DNA from: Gnetum montanum
Lineage: Eukaryota; Streptophyta; Gnetopsida; Gnetales; Gnetaceae
NCBI GenBank assembly: GCA_015680685.1
Contig: MNCI01002924.1
Coordinates: forward strand, 407,953 to 471,952
DNA: 64,000 nt
Reading direction: 5' to 3'
Numbering within the stretch: the stretch's first letter is position 1; every line of letters begins with the position of its first letter. The translations under genes and the position numbers were made by a program. The notes under the pieces were generated by a model that worked only from the letters and a program-made list of their open reading frames with translations, ran no database searches and was not told the origin of the DNA. Positions 10,488 through 21,836 of this stretch are shown here, piece after piece.

Positions 10488-12960
10488 CCACGTTCCATCT
10501 TTCGAATCTCCTCCTCCAAGCTTAGTTGTGGGGGAGATTTCTGCCCATACTAAAACAGTTGTCCTGACCTCTTAGTTCTTTTCTTTATTTTTTTTTTGTT
10601 TTACACATTTTTGTTTTACATCATCGTTCGTACGTTTAACATTTTTTTACCTACTCTTTCTCTTTTTATATATATAAACATATTTCACCTTTAGTCCTTC
10701 TTTTCTGTTTTATTTTAGTTATTTTCCTCTATTTATTTTCACTAATAAAGTTTTCTTATTGCCAGAGAATGTGATGGTGTGATGGTTGCGCCCAACGGGG
10801 ATGTGCTTATTATGGGTTTCCTATTATATCTAGTTCTTACCTTAGCATTTTGATTTTAGGAAACTAAGTTACATTTTCTTTCATGCAACAAGCAATGAGT
10901 CCATGACATCTGACCACTCACACTTTTCTATGGTGTCGTGGGATCAAGAGAAGTACAGTCCCTTTTCCATTAATCCACTCCAATCAATCTTTGACCTTGG
11001 TGGGTTTCGAAATTGGGAAGGATCTGAGTGGTAAGGAACAGGGTGTGACTTCAAGGGGATGTGGTGGACCATGTATTCCCCTATGATCTCTCATGCATTA
11101 CTACCCTTAGGGATCCCTTTCTATTCCATGGCCACGAATAACAGGAAGTTGACATGTCGTTTTATGGTGTGGTTCCCATTTGAAAAAATAAAAAACAAAA
11201 AACAAAAAAATAATAATGGGAATTCAAAGCACACCCCTTGGATCAACCAATCTATCCTTGCATGGTGTGGTTCCCATTCAAACAAAAAAAAAACAAACAC
11301 AATAATGAGAATTGAAAGCACACCCCTTGGATCAAATAACGAGCTACAAGCACTAGTTATGGGACTCGGAAGCCATGTTACCCAAACCTGATTGTCCCCT
11401 CTAACTAAGGTCCTTCTTCACTTCCTAATTCACTTTCCTTCTATATCAGGAATGGGATTTGGTCTTTGTAGGCATGTGTATGACCTAAGTGAGTGGATTG
11501 GTATTAGTCCATCACTATGATGTCATTGGCCATGGTTGGTCTTGGTCTAGACCTGGAATGGATTCTTATTAGGTCACTTAACCACATACTTCACAAAGGA
11601 ACTATATCAATCTTGGCCTTGGTACTTCATTCCACATGCTCTCCCTCTCATTTTTTGCTCTTTGTTTCTCACCTCATTGCTGGTTTCATGTTTTGATCAT
11701 GTATCTTGATTTGCTGGTACTTGTAAATCCTTTGACTAGTTCTTAGAGGGGGCATGCTTATTATGGGTTGCCTATTATATCTAGTTCTTACCTTAGCATT
11801 TTAGTTTCAGGAAACTAAGTTACACTTTCTTTCATGCAACAAGCAGTGAGTCCATGACATCTAAACACTCACACTTTTCTATGGCGTCCTAGGATCAAGA
11901 GAAGTACCGTCCCTTTTCCATTAATCCACTCTAATCAATCTTTGACCTCGGTGGGTTTCGAACTTGGAAAGGATCTGAGTGGTAAGGAATAGGATGTGAC
12001 TTCAAGGAGATGTGATGGACCACATATCCCCCTACGATCTCTAGTGCATGCTACCCTCAGGGATCCCTTTCCATTCCATGGCCACGAATAATAGGAAGCT
12101 GACATGTCCTTGCATGGTGTGGTTCCCATTTGAAAAAAGAAAAAAAAAACAAAAAAAAAAAAACAATGGGAATTCAAAGCACACCCCTTGGATCAAATAA
12201 TGGGCTACAAGCACTAGTTATGGGACTCAAAAGCCATGTTACCTAGATCTAACAGTCCTCTCTAACTAAGGCCCTTCCTCACTTCCTGCTTTGCTTTCCT
12301 TCTATATAAGGAATGGGATTTGATCTCTGTAGGCATGTGTATGACCTGAGTGAGTGGGTTGGTATTAGTCCATCACTGCAACGTCATTGGCCATGGTCGG
12401 TCTTGGTCCAGACCTGGAACAAATTCTTATCAAGTCACTTAACCACATACTTCACAAAGGGACTGTATCAATCTTGACCTTAGCACTCCATTCCACATGC
12501 CCTCCCTCTCATCTGTTGCTCTTCGTTTCTCACCTCATTGTCGATTTCATGTTTCAATTGTGTATATTGGTTTTTTGGTACTTGTAAATCCTTTGGTTAG
12601 TTCTTAGAGGCACGAGTATTAACCCTCGGTGACCATTAATTCACTATGGGGTCCATGGACTCCTAAGTTGAGGATGTGTAAGGGAAACTAAGGTTGAAGC
12701 CTGCTATGGGAGGACCCACTGACATATCCATTGGTCCTACTTGTTAATCTTGTGCTCCTTTGATCTAATATGTTGACCATTTCTATGCTACCCATCATGA
12801 GGGTCTCCATCACCCAAGCTTCATCTTATGATGTTCTCCTAGATTTGACTCTTCTTTTGCGCTCGACATCCCTTCCACTTTGTTTCATGATCTCCTTAAT
12901 GCTTTGAGCCCTTAATGTCTCTAGTTTTATGCTAAAATTAGTAGATTCAGGCCTTTCCTT
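10488..12960 (+). other. Element A post-pol spacer with purine tract
   Basis: Non-coding stretch between pol and the ORF2 promoter block. It begins with a purine tract GGGGGAGA at 10530-10537 that is also present at the same place in B (21853-21860) and, slightly changed, in C (39603-39610). T-rich to 10750. It then contains the tandem duplication given separately. Homologous spacers exist in B, C and D, so it belongs to the family and is not a later insert. Confidence 0.7.
10800..12612 (+). repeat. Near 1-kb tandem duplication inside element A spacer
   Basis: Copy 1 about 10800-11754 and copy 2 about 11755-12612, both starting at TGCTTATTATGGGTT and both ending at GTACTTGTAAATCCTTTG followed by AGTTCTTAGAGG. 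Copy 1 has an additional inner duplication of about 100 bp (11160-11340: GGTGTGGTTCCCATT, A-rich tract, AATTCAAAGCACACCCCTTGG). C and D have only one copy of the large unit, so the duplication happened in the A lineage; it explains why the A spacer is about 1 kb longer than that of C. Confidence 0.85.
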
Positions 12961-13265
12961 CATCGGTCAATGGTGCTCAATGTAGCTGAATAACTGTGTT
13001 AATGCATCCCCATATACGCAACGACCTACGTTTACATGGCCACGTTTATGTGGCCCCATCGACGCAATGCACAAATTTCTATATATACGTGCGTTGTGCT
13101 TTAGAATTTTGTCCATTTGCCCATAACACTAGGGGAGTTTTTTAAGTTTTCTGCGTCCACTCTCATTTTCGAGCACCTAACCTGCCTACCACTTGTCCAC
13201 ATCTATCCGTTCCTTCACTCTTTTGCTATTAGAGGTCGGCTCTACATTGTGGGGGCCCATGATTT
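12961..13265 (+). promoter_or_regulatory. Candidate internal promoter of ORF2 in element A (U3-like)
   Basis: Contains words like those of the LTR U3 (GTCAATG, GTGGCC, CATCGACGCAATGCA), then a TATA box CTATATATACG near 13080, then a leader. The C copy at 41041-41340 aligns with it: GTCGATG and GACTAGGCC words, TATAAATA, GAATTTTGT, and a block ending in TGTGGGGGCC/CATGGGGGCC. It is not an LTR, because it has no U5 end and no primer site. That it starts transcription is inference. Confidence 0.5.
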
Positions 13266-13463
13266 TGCATAATGTAATAATATGGTTAACCCAAGAAATT
13301 AACGCGCCTTAACACACCTGAGACTTAACGCCTCCTAGGGTTATAATGTAATAATATGGTCAATCCAAGAAATTAACGTGCCTTAATGCACCTGAGGCTT
13401 AACACATCCTAGGGTTAATCAAAACTTAACACATCCTAGGGTAATCAAAACACCTAGGGTTAT
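13266..13463 (+). repeat. 74-bp tandem duplication in ORF2 leader of element A
   Basis: AATGTAATAATATGG recurs at 13271 and 13345, followed each time by CAAGAAATTAACG, CCTTAA, CACCTGAG and CTTAACRCMTCCTAGGG. A shorter CTTAACACATCCTAGGG unit is repeated once more near 13425. Not seen in C. Confidence 0.8.
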
Positions 13464-13512
13464 TTAAAGCTCAACGCATGTGTCACTGTCATAGCCAAGC
13501 CATCATGAGAAG

Positions 13513-13577
13513 GTATCTTATTTTCATTTTGGGGCAACACACACACATTTTAATTCGTGGTTACGCTGTGATTGTAG
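13513..13577 (+). other. Candidate intron directly before ORF2 of element A
   Basis: 65 nt from GTATCTTATT to a TTGTAG acceptor that touches the ATG of ORF2. D has the same arrangement (GTACTTC to TTGTAG, 35060-35119) and C nearly so (GTATTCC to TTACAA, 41541-41602, AG lost). Position, size and splice words conserved in three copies, but no transcript evidence. Confidence 0.45.
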
Positions 13578-16477
13578 ATGGCACCAAAACCAAGGTGTCC
13601 AAGGGAGGAAGGACCATCACAACTTCTGGAGAAGTGACATAGAACTAGACTAGAACGAGGCATGCAACCTTAAGAGCATGCAGAGGGCTCACATGCAAAT
13701 GGCTCTCTCCACGAGGAACCCAACATGGAATTCATTCATTAGATTCTTGAAGAAGAGGTCCCCACAGAAAAATTGTGTGGTGACGATACTTTAGTGAGAG
13801 TGCCATGGCTTGAGGTCACCTTGACCAGGGCTTGCGTTGACGTTATCAAGTCAAAAGAGCTGCAACGAATGATCCTTCAAGAATGAAACTTTGGACCATT
13901 CCTAAAAAGTGCACCAAAGGAATTTAGAATGCAACTATAGAATTCTCCCATGTGGCTAATCATCACATCCAGTGGTGAGTGGTACTTAGGGGAAACCTAT
14001 TGCTTTTGGACAAATTGGCAGCTGGGGTCACGAGTAAGAATCAAATATATCCATGTGTCTTACTCTGTAGAGGCAATTGAACAAGCCCTTGGGTTGCTTG
14101 AGACTAGGCCTGATGTGGTAGAAATTTCAAAATAAGCAGACCCCGAGGTGAAAGCGAAGTGAACCAGGCAATGCTATGGGCTAGATCATAAAGAGTTTGG
14201 CACATTGACCACTACAGAAAGGGTTTATTTTAAAATTGTGTCTTACAATTTAAATCCAATAGTAAGACCCAGCAAAGTCACCGCCTCCTCTGCTCATGCA
14301 TGTGCTGATTTAAGCAAAAAGTTCCCTATGAACCTTCTAAAGTTACTCTTCTTGAAAATTGAGAAATGGTTTATGGAAAATGAACATGAAAGATGAGCTT
14401 TGCCCTTTCCCTTCTTGATCAGAAAACTATGCAAATGGTCAGGGATAACACGATATGCCAATGACATACTCCATCATGCCCCAATTACCTCGTGGTGTGA
14501 GATGATGAAAGATAAAACACCTGCCATAACAAGAATAGAGGAAGAGCAACGACCACCTCCACCTTCCACACAAGCAACAGGGTCAGACTCCTACATGATC
14601 ATAGAGCACATATGCAAGTTCCAACAGTCACTCCTACGCCAATAGGAGCAACAGGTGAGAACCAGTGGTGGTGGAGACCCTTCGGTGTATCACCCTACCT
14701 TGAGCCATCTAGAGCAAGTGGCTTGATCTATGAGCCTACTGGAGAGGGTAGGGTCGACGCTGTTGGTTGTGCGAACACAAGTGCTGCGAGAGTAGATCCT
14801 AGTGCTCGAGAAGTAACAGTGTCACTGACCCAACAATTATTCCCAGAAATTTTAGGGAATGCTGCTACTTTCTCAGTGAATTTGGAGAAGGGTGAAGGGG
14901 AAATTGTCTTGGTAATGCAGCACTAAGGATAGGAAGTCATGGAAAATGTGGTTGTCGATATGATTTCCATAGCTCTCAATGCACTTGCAATGCCTGTACC
15001 GGATGTACATGGGCTTAGAGATGTGTAAATGTTTATAGGTACTCAAAGTGGTAGACTCAATGCAACACAACATGAAGAATTACTGGACCAACTGGTGGGA
15101 ACCGGACAACTACTTTCAGATGTCTTCAAGCTTCTGGACAACATCGCTGCAACCCAGTCGAAGCTTCTCTCAAGAAAGGGCAAGTGCCTCATGCTAGAGG
15201 GGCAACTGGAAGCAGCTCAGGTGGACAATCAATGTTTAGCTGTGGAGGTTGCCCAACTGAGGGCCTAACCTGTTAATTCGATGATAAGAAATCATGAATT
15301 CACCATAGATGAAGCTCTTTAATAGCCCCAAATCAAGCTCTAAAAAGTCAAGTATGAGTGGGAGTCGGAGACCCTCAACAAGTCCTTAGTGGAAGCCCAT
15401 TCTTATTATGTAAATAAGGACTTAACAGAGCTTCTCCAGGAGAATGTTGGGTTGATCGTTGAAGTTCATCGCTTATGCAATGTTGGTCTCGAAAATCAAC
15501 AAATGAAGGATTTTATCCACCAACAACAGGAGAAGCTGGCTAGGGTAAACACTAATGTAAGAAGATTGGCTATTAAAAATCACAATCTATCAATGGAGGA
15601 AGTCCGAGCCTTGCAACAAAAGATAGCCATTGAAATCGCCACTTGGAAGAATGAGGTCCTCAAGTTTGAATGAGCAAAAACTCACTACAGAGACCAATTG
15701 GGGTTGCAAAAAGAAATTAAAGAAAAAGAAATCCAACTTGTAAAGGCTAAGATGAATCAAGTCCTCCAATAGCTTAAGGAAGGAGGCGAGGTGTGGCAAC
15801 CTATATTTGATGGATTAAACACCTACAACCAAGCTGAGATTCATCTCAAGGAGTTGTAAATTGAAGAAATGACAGAATACATGGAACTAGCCAACCTTCG
15901 TTATGCAAACCTAGCCATGCTTACAGCTAGGACACCGTGGTCAGACCTTGAGAAGCAAGTGGTGACCTCATATTCATTATACGAGGGCAAGTTCAAGGTG
16001 CATAAGGAGATAAAGTAAAAGCTGGAAATAGAAAATGTGGAACTCAAAGTTCTTCGCNTAAAAGCTGGAAATAGAAAATGTGGAACTCAAAGTTCTTCGC
16101 ACCACTTTGAAGGGCAATGCTCTATTGCAGAGAACTTGGCCCAACGAATGGATGACTACTAGTGGTTGCAAGCATTAGTTCAAGCATTTGACATCAAACA
16201 AAAATAGTTTGTGGCCTAGTTCATCAATTTAAAGGAGCTCTTCCTTGTGCTTCCATGTCCTTGGGATGTTCCTATTCCAGCACACATTGGTGAAGCCGCT
16301 TGGACTGTGAATGACCCCAGAAGTAAAGAAGACAAAATGAGGGCTTTGTTGGAGGCTTTCTAGTTACCTCTAGAAGTTGCAACAGCCATACGATAGCCAC
16401 AACCACTACATCAACCACCACATGCACCTGAAGCTAGTGAGGTCTAGTCAAAACCATTGCCACCAGGAACTGTATGA
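13578..16477 (+). pseudogene. Element A ORF2, Transposase_32-like plus coiled coil, broken
   Basis: About 950 codons from ATG 13578 to TGA 16475-16477, with internal stops. The same frame is conserved in C (41603-44469). Around 13940-14480 there are GEWYLGETY, a charged helix region, an LTTTERVYFKIV stretch, an RPSKVT word and an FPFLIRKLC word. Their order resembles the putative plant transposon protein domain (Transposase_32 type) found in Tat/Athila-related ORFs. Then a Pro-rich linker near 14550, and from about 15050 to 16200 heptad-like Leu/Glu/Gln-rich sequence typical of a coiled coil. No signal peptide or membrane segment, so not an envelope protein. Function unknown. A single N with a 42-bp duplication (16016-16100) adds an artificial break. 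Confidence 0.7.
16016..16100. other. Assembly join: exact 42-bp duplication around one N
   Basis: Bases 16016-16057 and 16059-16100 are identical, separated by a single N at 16058. The C copy of ORF2 has the segment once. This is most simply two contig ends that overlap but were not merged. Confidence 0.85.
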
Positions 16478-16714
16478 CCTTCTTCAGCAACTTTAGCATC
16501 TCAGCAAGGTTGTGTATCCATTATTGTTAAGGTGTTCCATTTTTTTGTAGATAAAAACCAAAATTTTATAATTTCTTCCATACACTTAGGCACTTGGTGT
16601 ATTGTTAGTGTCAGTAGGTGTCTTGAGATGTTTTGCTATGTGTGTCGCTAGTCACCTCATACCTTCCAAATTGTAACAAACTCAAGGACGAGTTTTCACT
16701 CAATCGTGGTGATA

Positions 16715-17601
16715 TGATCAAGCGTCTAGAAACTACATCAATTGGGCCACATCAACAACGCCTCGTTAATGCGGTTGCGTTGACGTGACCCTGTTGACAC
16801 ATCTTTCCAAGTGTTGATGTGGCCTCGTTAATGCAGAGTGCATTTTTTGCTATAAATATGTGTGCACCCTCTACATTTATGACATCTTTTGTTCAAGTTG
16901 TAGCGAAGCTCTTGTAGTTTGTCTTCGTGAAAATTAGAATATTTTCCAAGTGCCCATAGTAGGAGTTTGAAGAGTGTACGACTATTTATTCAAGCGCTAA
17001 TGTACTTGAGCCCATTGGGGTGACCGGCAATAAAGACAAGCTCTTTGAACATTCCTTATAGCATTTGGATTAAAATACTTAAGCATGAAAATATTTTAAT
17101 ATTTAATAATTCTAAAAGCTTTTGTTATTATTGCTTTACAGTTACAGTTCTTTTTATAGTGTATGAGAACCATAAGCACGACCATCTTGAACATATATCT
17201 GACACTTGGCAACCCAGTGATGTCTAACATCTGGTAACCCAGTAGTGGTTAGGACATGCTCAGGATGTGCATAGAGGATGGGATTAGTTGTTTATGCTAG
17301 GGATAGTTAAGCGATAGAGTATAGCAATCGTAAAATTATATAACCTTTCATTTCCTATATTAGAATAATTAGACTTTAAAGATAAAAAGAACACTTATAA
17401 AAATCATTTGCCTCAATCTCACTCAACCATTGCTTTAGAATATCATAAGTGAGGTTGGGAAGATAACAACCACTCTAACTAAGGTTTTACTAGCTAGAAT
17501 TTTGTGTACGTAAGTGCTTGCAGTCTTCGAAATTTGATTAGGTTTCACGTGAACGCTCGTGATTCGTATGGTTGGGCGTAAGGGTACCTCACCGCTCATG
17601 A
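16715..17601 (+). repeat. Element A 3' LTR
   Basis: 887 bp, from TGATCAAGCG to CTCATGA (expected CTCATCA). TATAAATA at 16851-16858. Directly before it lies the short purine stretch CGTGGTGATA, corresponding to CGTGGGGATA before the 3' LTR of C, the likely polypurine primer for plus-strand synthesis. Followed by the target duplication GATAT. Confidence 0.92.
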
Positions 17602-18383
17602 GATATGCTATGTGATACTAGCATCAATGTCATCCAACATCACCTATATTATGACATTTAATAATATAGGTGATGGGAATTTTGGGCTACTAAAGGCCCT
17701 TAATAATGAGTATACACATTCCCAGGGTGATGGGCATTAGTTTTAACACTCTCGGCAATCTTAGGGATCTAAATTAGCATGTTTTCCTAAAGATATGTTA
17801 AGTGAAATTGGCATTTCCATCACCCAACATCACCAATATGTCATTCCTAAATAATCACCTTCAAATCATATTGCAAGCTATCATAAATCCCTAAGACATA
17901 TTTTAGGTTAAGACTTAGCATATGAGAATCAATTTTGATGACCTTGGTAACTTTGGAGGGTGAAAAATTCTAAGTGTCAATAGGTGATGCTAATGTTAGT
18001 GTTAGCATCACCTCTGTCACCATGCCTAAAATTGCTCTTAGGTCTTAGTTTCAACTTTGTGGGATCTCAGATGACCAGTCTACATTAGTACAAGGGTGAT
18101 GAGCATCAATTTTGGGCATTCTTGGTAAGTTCCCCTTAAGCCTTGGGATAGATAATTCTCTAAGGTTGGTTAGTTGACATTGATATCGGTGTTAGCACCA
18201 ACATTACTAGGTACATCACTTATCATCCACCTAAAAAACTACATTTTAATCTCAATTTTAACCTCATGTACCCTCTAACAATCAATCAACAACATTCCCA
18301 AGGCATCAAATGGCAAATTAGACAAGTTTAGAGGAACTTTGGAGGATTAGCATTGGTATTGAGACTAAGTGTCACTAGGTAAG
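17602..18383. repeat. Degenerate tandem array, middle piece (period about 180-200 bp)
   Basis: Four diverged units. Recurring words: GGGTGATGGGCATTAGTTTT / GGGTGATGAGCATCAATTTT, a Gly-rich looking CTTTGGAGG or CTTAGGGAT word, GTGATGCTAATGTTAGTGTT, and CACCCAACATCACC. Units start near 17681, 17878, 18055 and 18252. It continues the piece at 2860-3308 across element A and is cut by element B at 18384; its last bases GTAAG are the target duplication of B. Confidence 0.65.
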
Positions 18384-19394
18384 TGATGAATCATTAGTTG
18401 GCTAAGATATTGTAGATGCTATGTCATAGATGCTACACTGCATTTGTGTTGTAGCATCCCTTTCGGTGCATCTCAGTTGGTTGCTATGTTGTAGATGCTA
18501 CGTCACATGGGTTTGATGAAAAAGTCAATTTTTGATCCACTACGATATTAAATATTCAATATTGTAGCACACGCTATGCCATCAAATATCCAATATCATG
18601 GGATGTGTGTTTGCCTATAAATATAGCACTTGAATGCACAATCTGAAGAACTTTTCATTCCATCCTTACGTAGACTCTTGCAGTTTGTTTTTGTAGCTTT
18701 ATCTTTAGCGATAGAGTGAATGCCTGTAGTGTGGTGTTGAGTAGTTGTATGGAATCTTTATTCAAGTGAAATTTACTTGGGCATAGTTCATGTTCGAAAA
18801 TAAAGATTGAGATTACTTTTCATCATTAAAGCATCCACTTAGTTTTACTATCTTACTTAGCACAATTTTTAATGTTTTTGAGTTTAATCATTTACATTTC
18901 CAAGTATTTCACTCTGCTTACTCATTAGTAAAGTAGAATGAGTACGAATAGTTTCGAGTGTTTAAGTGTAATAGTTTGGTAATCCTAGTAGTGTTATTTC
19001 TTGGTTTTCCCAATAACATAATGCTTGGTAATCCTAGTAACGATTACATGAGCCCAAGATGTGTACGGTAAGCTAGGACTAGATGCTCATTGTTCTAGGC
19101 TAGAGTAGATTTACATTATTGTCATTACTTAGATTTAGATTTCTATTCTATCCTTTCATCATGTTCATGACTAGGATTATTAAATGCCAAACAACATCAA
19201 TTATCATATGCCTCACTTTCGATTAAACCATACATGACAAAGCTACCACTAGTAGAAATGGGAAGACAATGTCATGTGATCAATGCTTAGCAATTTAGAT
19301 GCCACAACTAGTCCCATCCATGGAATTTGACCCGATCATACGTTAACACTTGTGATTTGTATTGTTGGATGTAGAATTACTCCACCACTCATCA
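18384..19394 (+). repeat. Element B 5' LTR
   Basis: 1011 bp, TGATGAATCATTAG to CACTCATCA. U3 holds repeated GATGCTA-GTC words and several ATATT/AATATC words; TATAAATA at 18616-18623. The first part is unlike the A/C LTRs, while the last 170 bp or so are shared with them. Confidence 0.92.
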
Positions 19395-19395
19395 T

Positions 19396-19413
19396 TGGAG
19401 TAGTTGCCAGGGA
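19396..19413 (+). other. Element B primer-binding site (tRNA-Asp type)
   Basis: TGGAGTAGTTGCCAGGGA, 14 of 18 identical to TGGCGCCGTTGCCGGGGA by eye, one base after the LTR end. Confidence 0.78.
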
Positions 19414-19559
19414 TGGTGCTAGTTATCTAGATTAATTATACTATACACAATTGCTATAAATGTATTAATGATCTATCTTTTAGAAAAACTTAATATTTTA
19501 AGTCACACACATTATTAAACAACACCATGTATTCTTCACATTAGACCAATAATGCATCA

Positions 19560-21836
19560 TATGATGAAAACACTATTAGAAGAAATGATAGGATACATAC
19601 TAAGGAAAATTAGAGTAAAAAATTATATGCAAGGGTTTCCTATGCTCATTTAGACCCTTACTACATTTAAAGAATACATTCAACTAATGCAAACAATCCT
19701 AGAAGAGATGGAGTAAGTCCTAGAACAAGGAGGGACTCAAGGCCTAGGACCTCCTCCAAACCTAGAAGAGATACATCAAGGGTTCAAGGGTCCAAATGGG
19801 GAAATATAGGAGCCATGGCAATTCTTCCAGTTCATCATCTTCCTCTTCCTCTTTCATGTCTAGTTTTGACAAAGGTGAACATAGGTATAGAAATAGGGAT
19901 CAAAATGAAGATAGAAGTAGAAATAGACAAGTTCATCAGTGTGAGCATAAACAAAATCATCATAACTAGAAAACTAGAAACAAAAATTATCACCATGACA
20001 TGTCTAATGATGATGAACTCTTATTGGCTACTAGGAGCATGATGTAGATAATAGAGGGAGCACCAAAGGGAAAGTCACATCAAAATGCTTGATATGAGTA
20101 ACATTCTTAAATTTATGGAAGGCTATAACTTTGATCCACAACATCACTTATAAGCCTTCCATGATGCTTGTGCCTTATAGAACATTGAGAGTAAGTGGCA
20201 AAAGCTTAAGCTCTTTCCTAGGATACTAATTGATGAAGCTGAAAGCTCATCAGATACAAAGGCTAGTTGATCAGGTGGAAAAAGAAGAAGGAGAGCTATG
20301 TAAATGAGAGAATGTAGAGGAATATAACTGGGACCCAACTCTTCAAAATATGAGGATCCATATCTATGATGAGGAAAAAGAGGTAGATCTTGATGAGGTG
20401 ATTTCATAATGAATCTTGCTAATACAAAATTCTATCATTGAAGTTGAAGCAAGGATAAATAAGATGTGGGGGTTAATGAATGAAAAAGTCACAACTTATT
20501 TGAAAACCTTAGAGGAGAAGGTAGCACAAAAAGGATCAAGTGATCAAAGCAAGAAGAGGAAAAGGAATCTAGAAATAGGTAGGAACACTTATTCGTAAAA
20601 AGGAAAAACAATGGTAGTAAAAGAGGCTATAGATTCAACCACAGAAGAGGATGATGGATGTGAAATCTTCTAATATGCCCATCCAAAGGGCTATTTCCTA
20701 GTAATGTTACATCTATAAGAGTTTGGGGCTTTTGCTTTCAATCCCAAGTTTGTACAAAAGTAAATGCCTAGGAAATTACCTTACTCACGAGGTAGTTATA
20801 GATAGTCCTACAATCAATAGTACTATTCTAATGGGACTTCTTATCAACCTCAAAACTATATCACTTAGAGTGGCAAAACCCACAGTTTTGGGGGATGCTA
20901 TCAACAAATCAGCAATACCCTGTTTGCTAGTTGGACCCACATAACTACTATGTTCAACAACCTATTTCTCCATATGGTTTTACTTACTTTACCTCAAATC
21001 ACTACTATCACTGTAATGAATATCATCAACCTGCAACATCTCATGTGGGATCACCATCTCAAACCTCCTATCCTTCATGACATCCTCTATATTCTCATAC
21101 TTCACCATCAACAACACCAATGGAAGAATGACACTTGTGTTGTACACATACACGTAATTGATAATGCTAGTAGATATCAACCATAGTATTGAAAATGTCC
21201 TTTCTTTAGGATAGTTTCCTCACATGGGCACAAAAATTAGAGACCTATTGGCTGATCAAAAATAGCACAAGGCTAGCTAGGTGCAACACCCTTCCTCACC
21301 AAAATAATGTCTTCCAATCCTACGCAAGGATCAACACCCATTACCACTCCAGTACAAAACATAATAGATGAACCTATCATTGTTGAGAGACAAACAATTC
21401 CATGCATTACTACTAAAGAAGAAGGGTGCAATTGTGGACTAACCTTCCATAATGTCAACACAATCATTAAACTAGTTCACAATAAATGTGAAAAATAAGT
21501 GTGTGCACAAGAGAGAGTAGGGGCCACTAAACCAAAAGATACCTATTGGCCAACAACTGAAAACTTTCAATTGTCCAAAATGTGCATGGAACAATCTAAA
21601 CCACTTATTAATTCCCATTCTAAGAAAATGACCCCAACTAAGAACTCACAAATGGAAATACTAAACCATAATCATACATCAACAGAAAGGGGAACTAAGG
21701 ACTTTGATGATAAAAATTTAATTAGCATCATGATTATATGGGATGATAACAGAAAAACTAAATCACTAAGGATGGTAAGTATGAAACCTCAAGTGTATGA
21801 TCCAAGGGAACCAGGGTGCATTTTTTGAACACTCTC
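19560..21836 (+). pseudogene. Element B gag and protease-RT linker remnants; pol missing
   Basis: Ser-rich tract near 19820, a gag core fragment with YNFDPQHHL and WQKLKLFPRIL near 20100-20220, then an abrupt jump to the HQIQRLVDQVEKEE region (near 20250) that in A lies about 300 bp further on, so the gag core is internally deleted. Zinc-knuckle site near 20658 is ruined (the second Cys is Phe). 21240-21836 aligns with the linker between protease and RT of C and D (CNC start, CMEQSKPL word). Then sequence goes directly to the post-pol purine tract at 21853. An open stretch of 109 codons (21499-21828) is part of this linker, not a separate gene. Confidence 0.6.

Larger units (their letters stand above)
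3309..17601 (+). mobile_element. Element A: full-length Athila/Tat-type Ty3/gypsy LTR retrotransposon
   Basis: About 14.3 kb. Order: 5' LTR 3309-4196, tRNA-Asp-type primer site 4198-4214, broken gag-pol 4358-10487, purine tract 10530-10537, long spacer with a near 1-kb tandem duplication, U3-like internal promoter near 12961-13265, candidate intron 13513-13577, broken ORF2 13578-16477, 3' LTR 16715-17601. Target duplication GATGT (3304-3308) and GATAT (17602-17606), one base different. In a stretch of about 275 bp compared by eye the two LTRs differ at about 24 positions (near 9%), so the insertion is old. It cannot move by itself now. Confidence 0.9.

Noticed and set aside
11059-11391. 110-codon frame in the element A spacer
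   Set aside because: Lies in a duplicated, A-tract-rich non-coding block; the frame is not kept in the second copy or in C and D.
13578-16477. ORF2 as an envelope-like gene
   Set aside because: Athila elements are known for env-like ORFs, but here there is no signal peptide, membrane helix or glycosylation-rich ectodomain; the coiled coil and transposon-protein-like part do not fit.
21499-21828. 109-codon frame as a new gene of element B
   Set aside because: It aligns with the protease-RT linker of C and D and has no start of its own.
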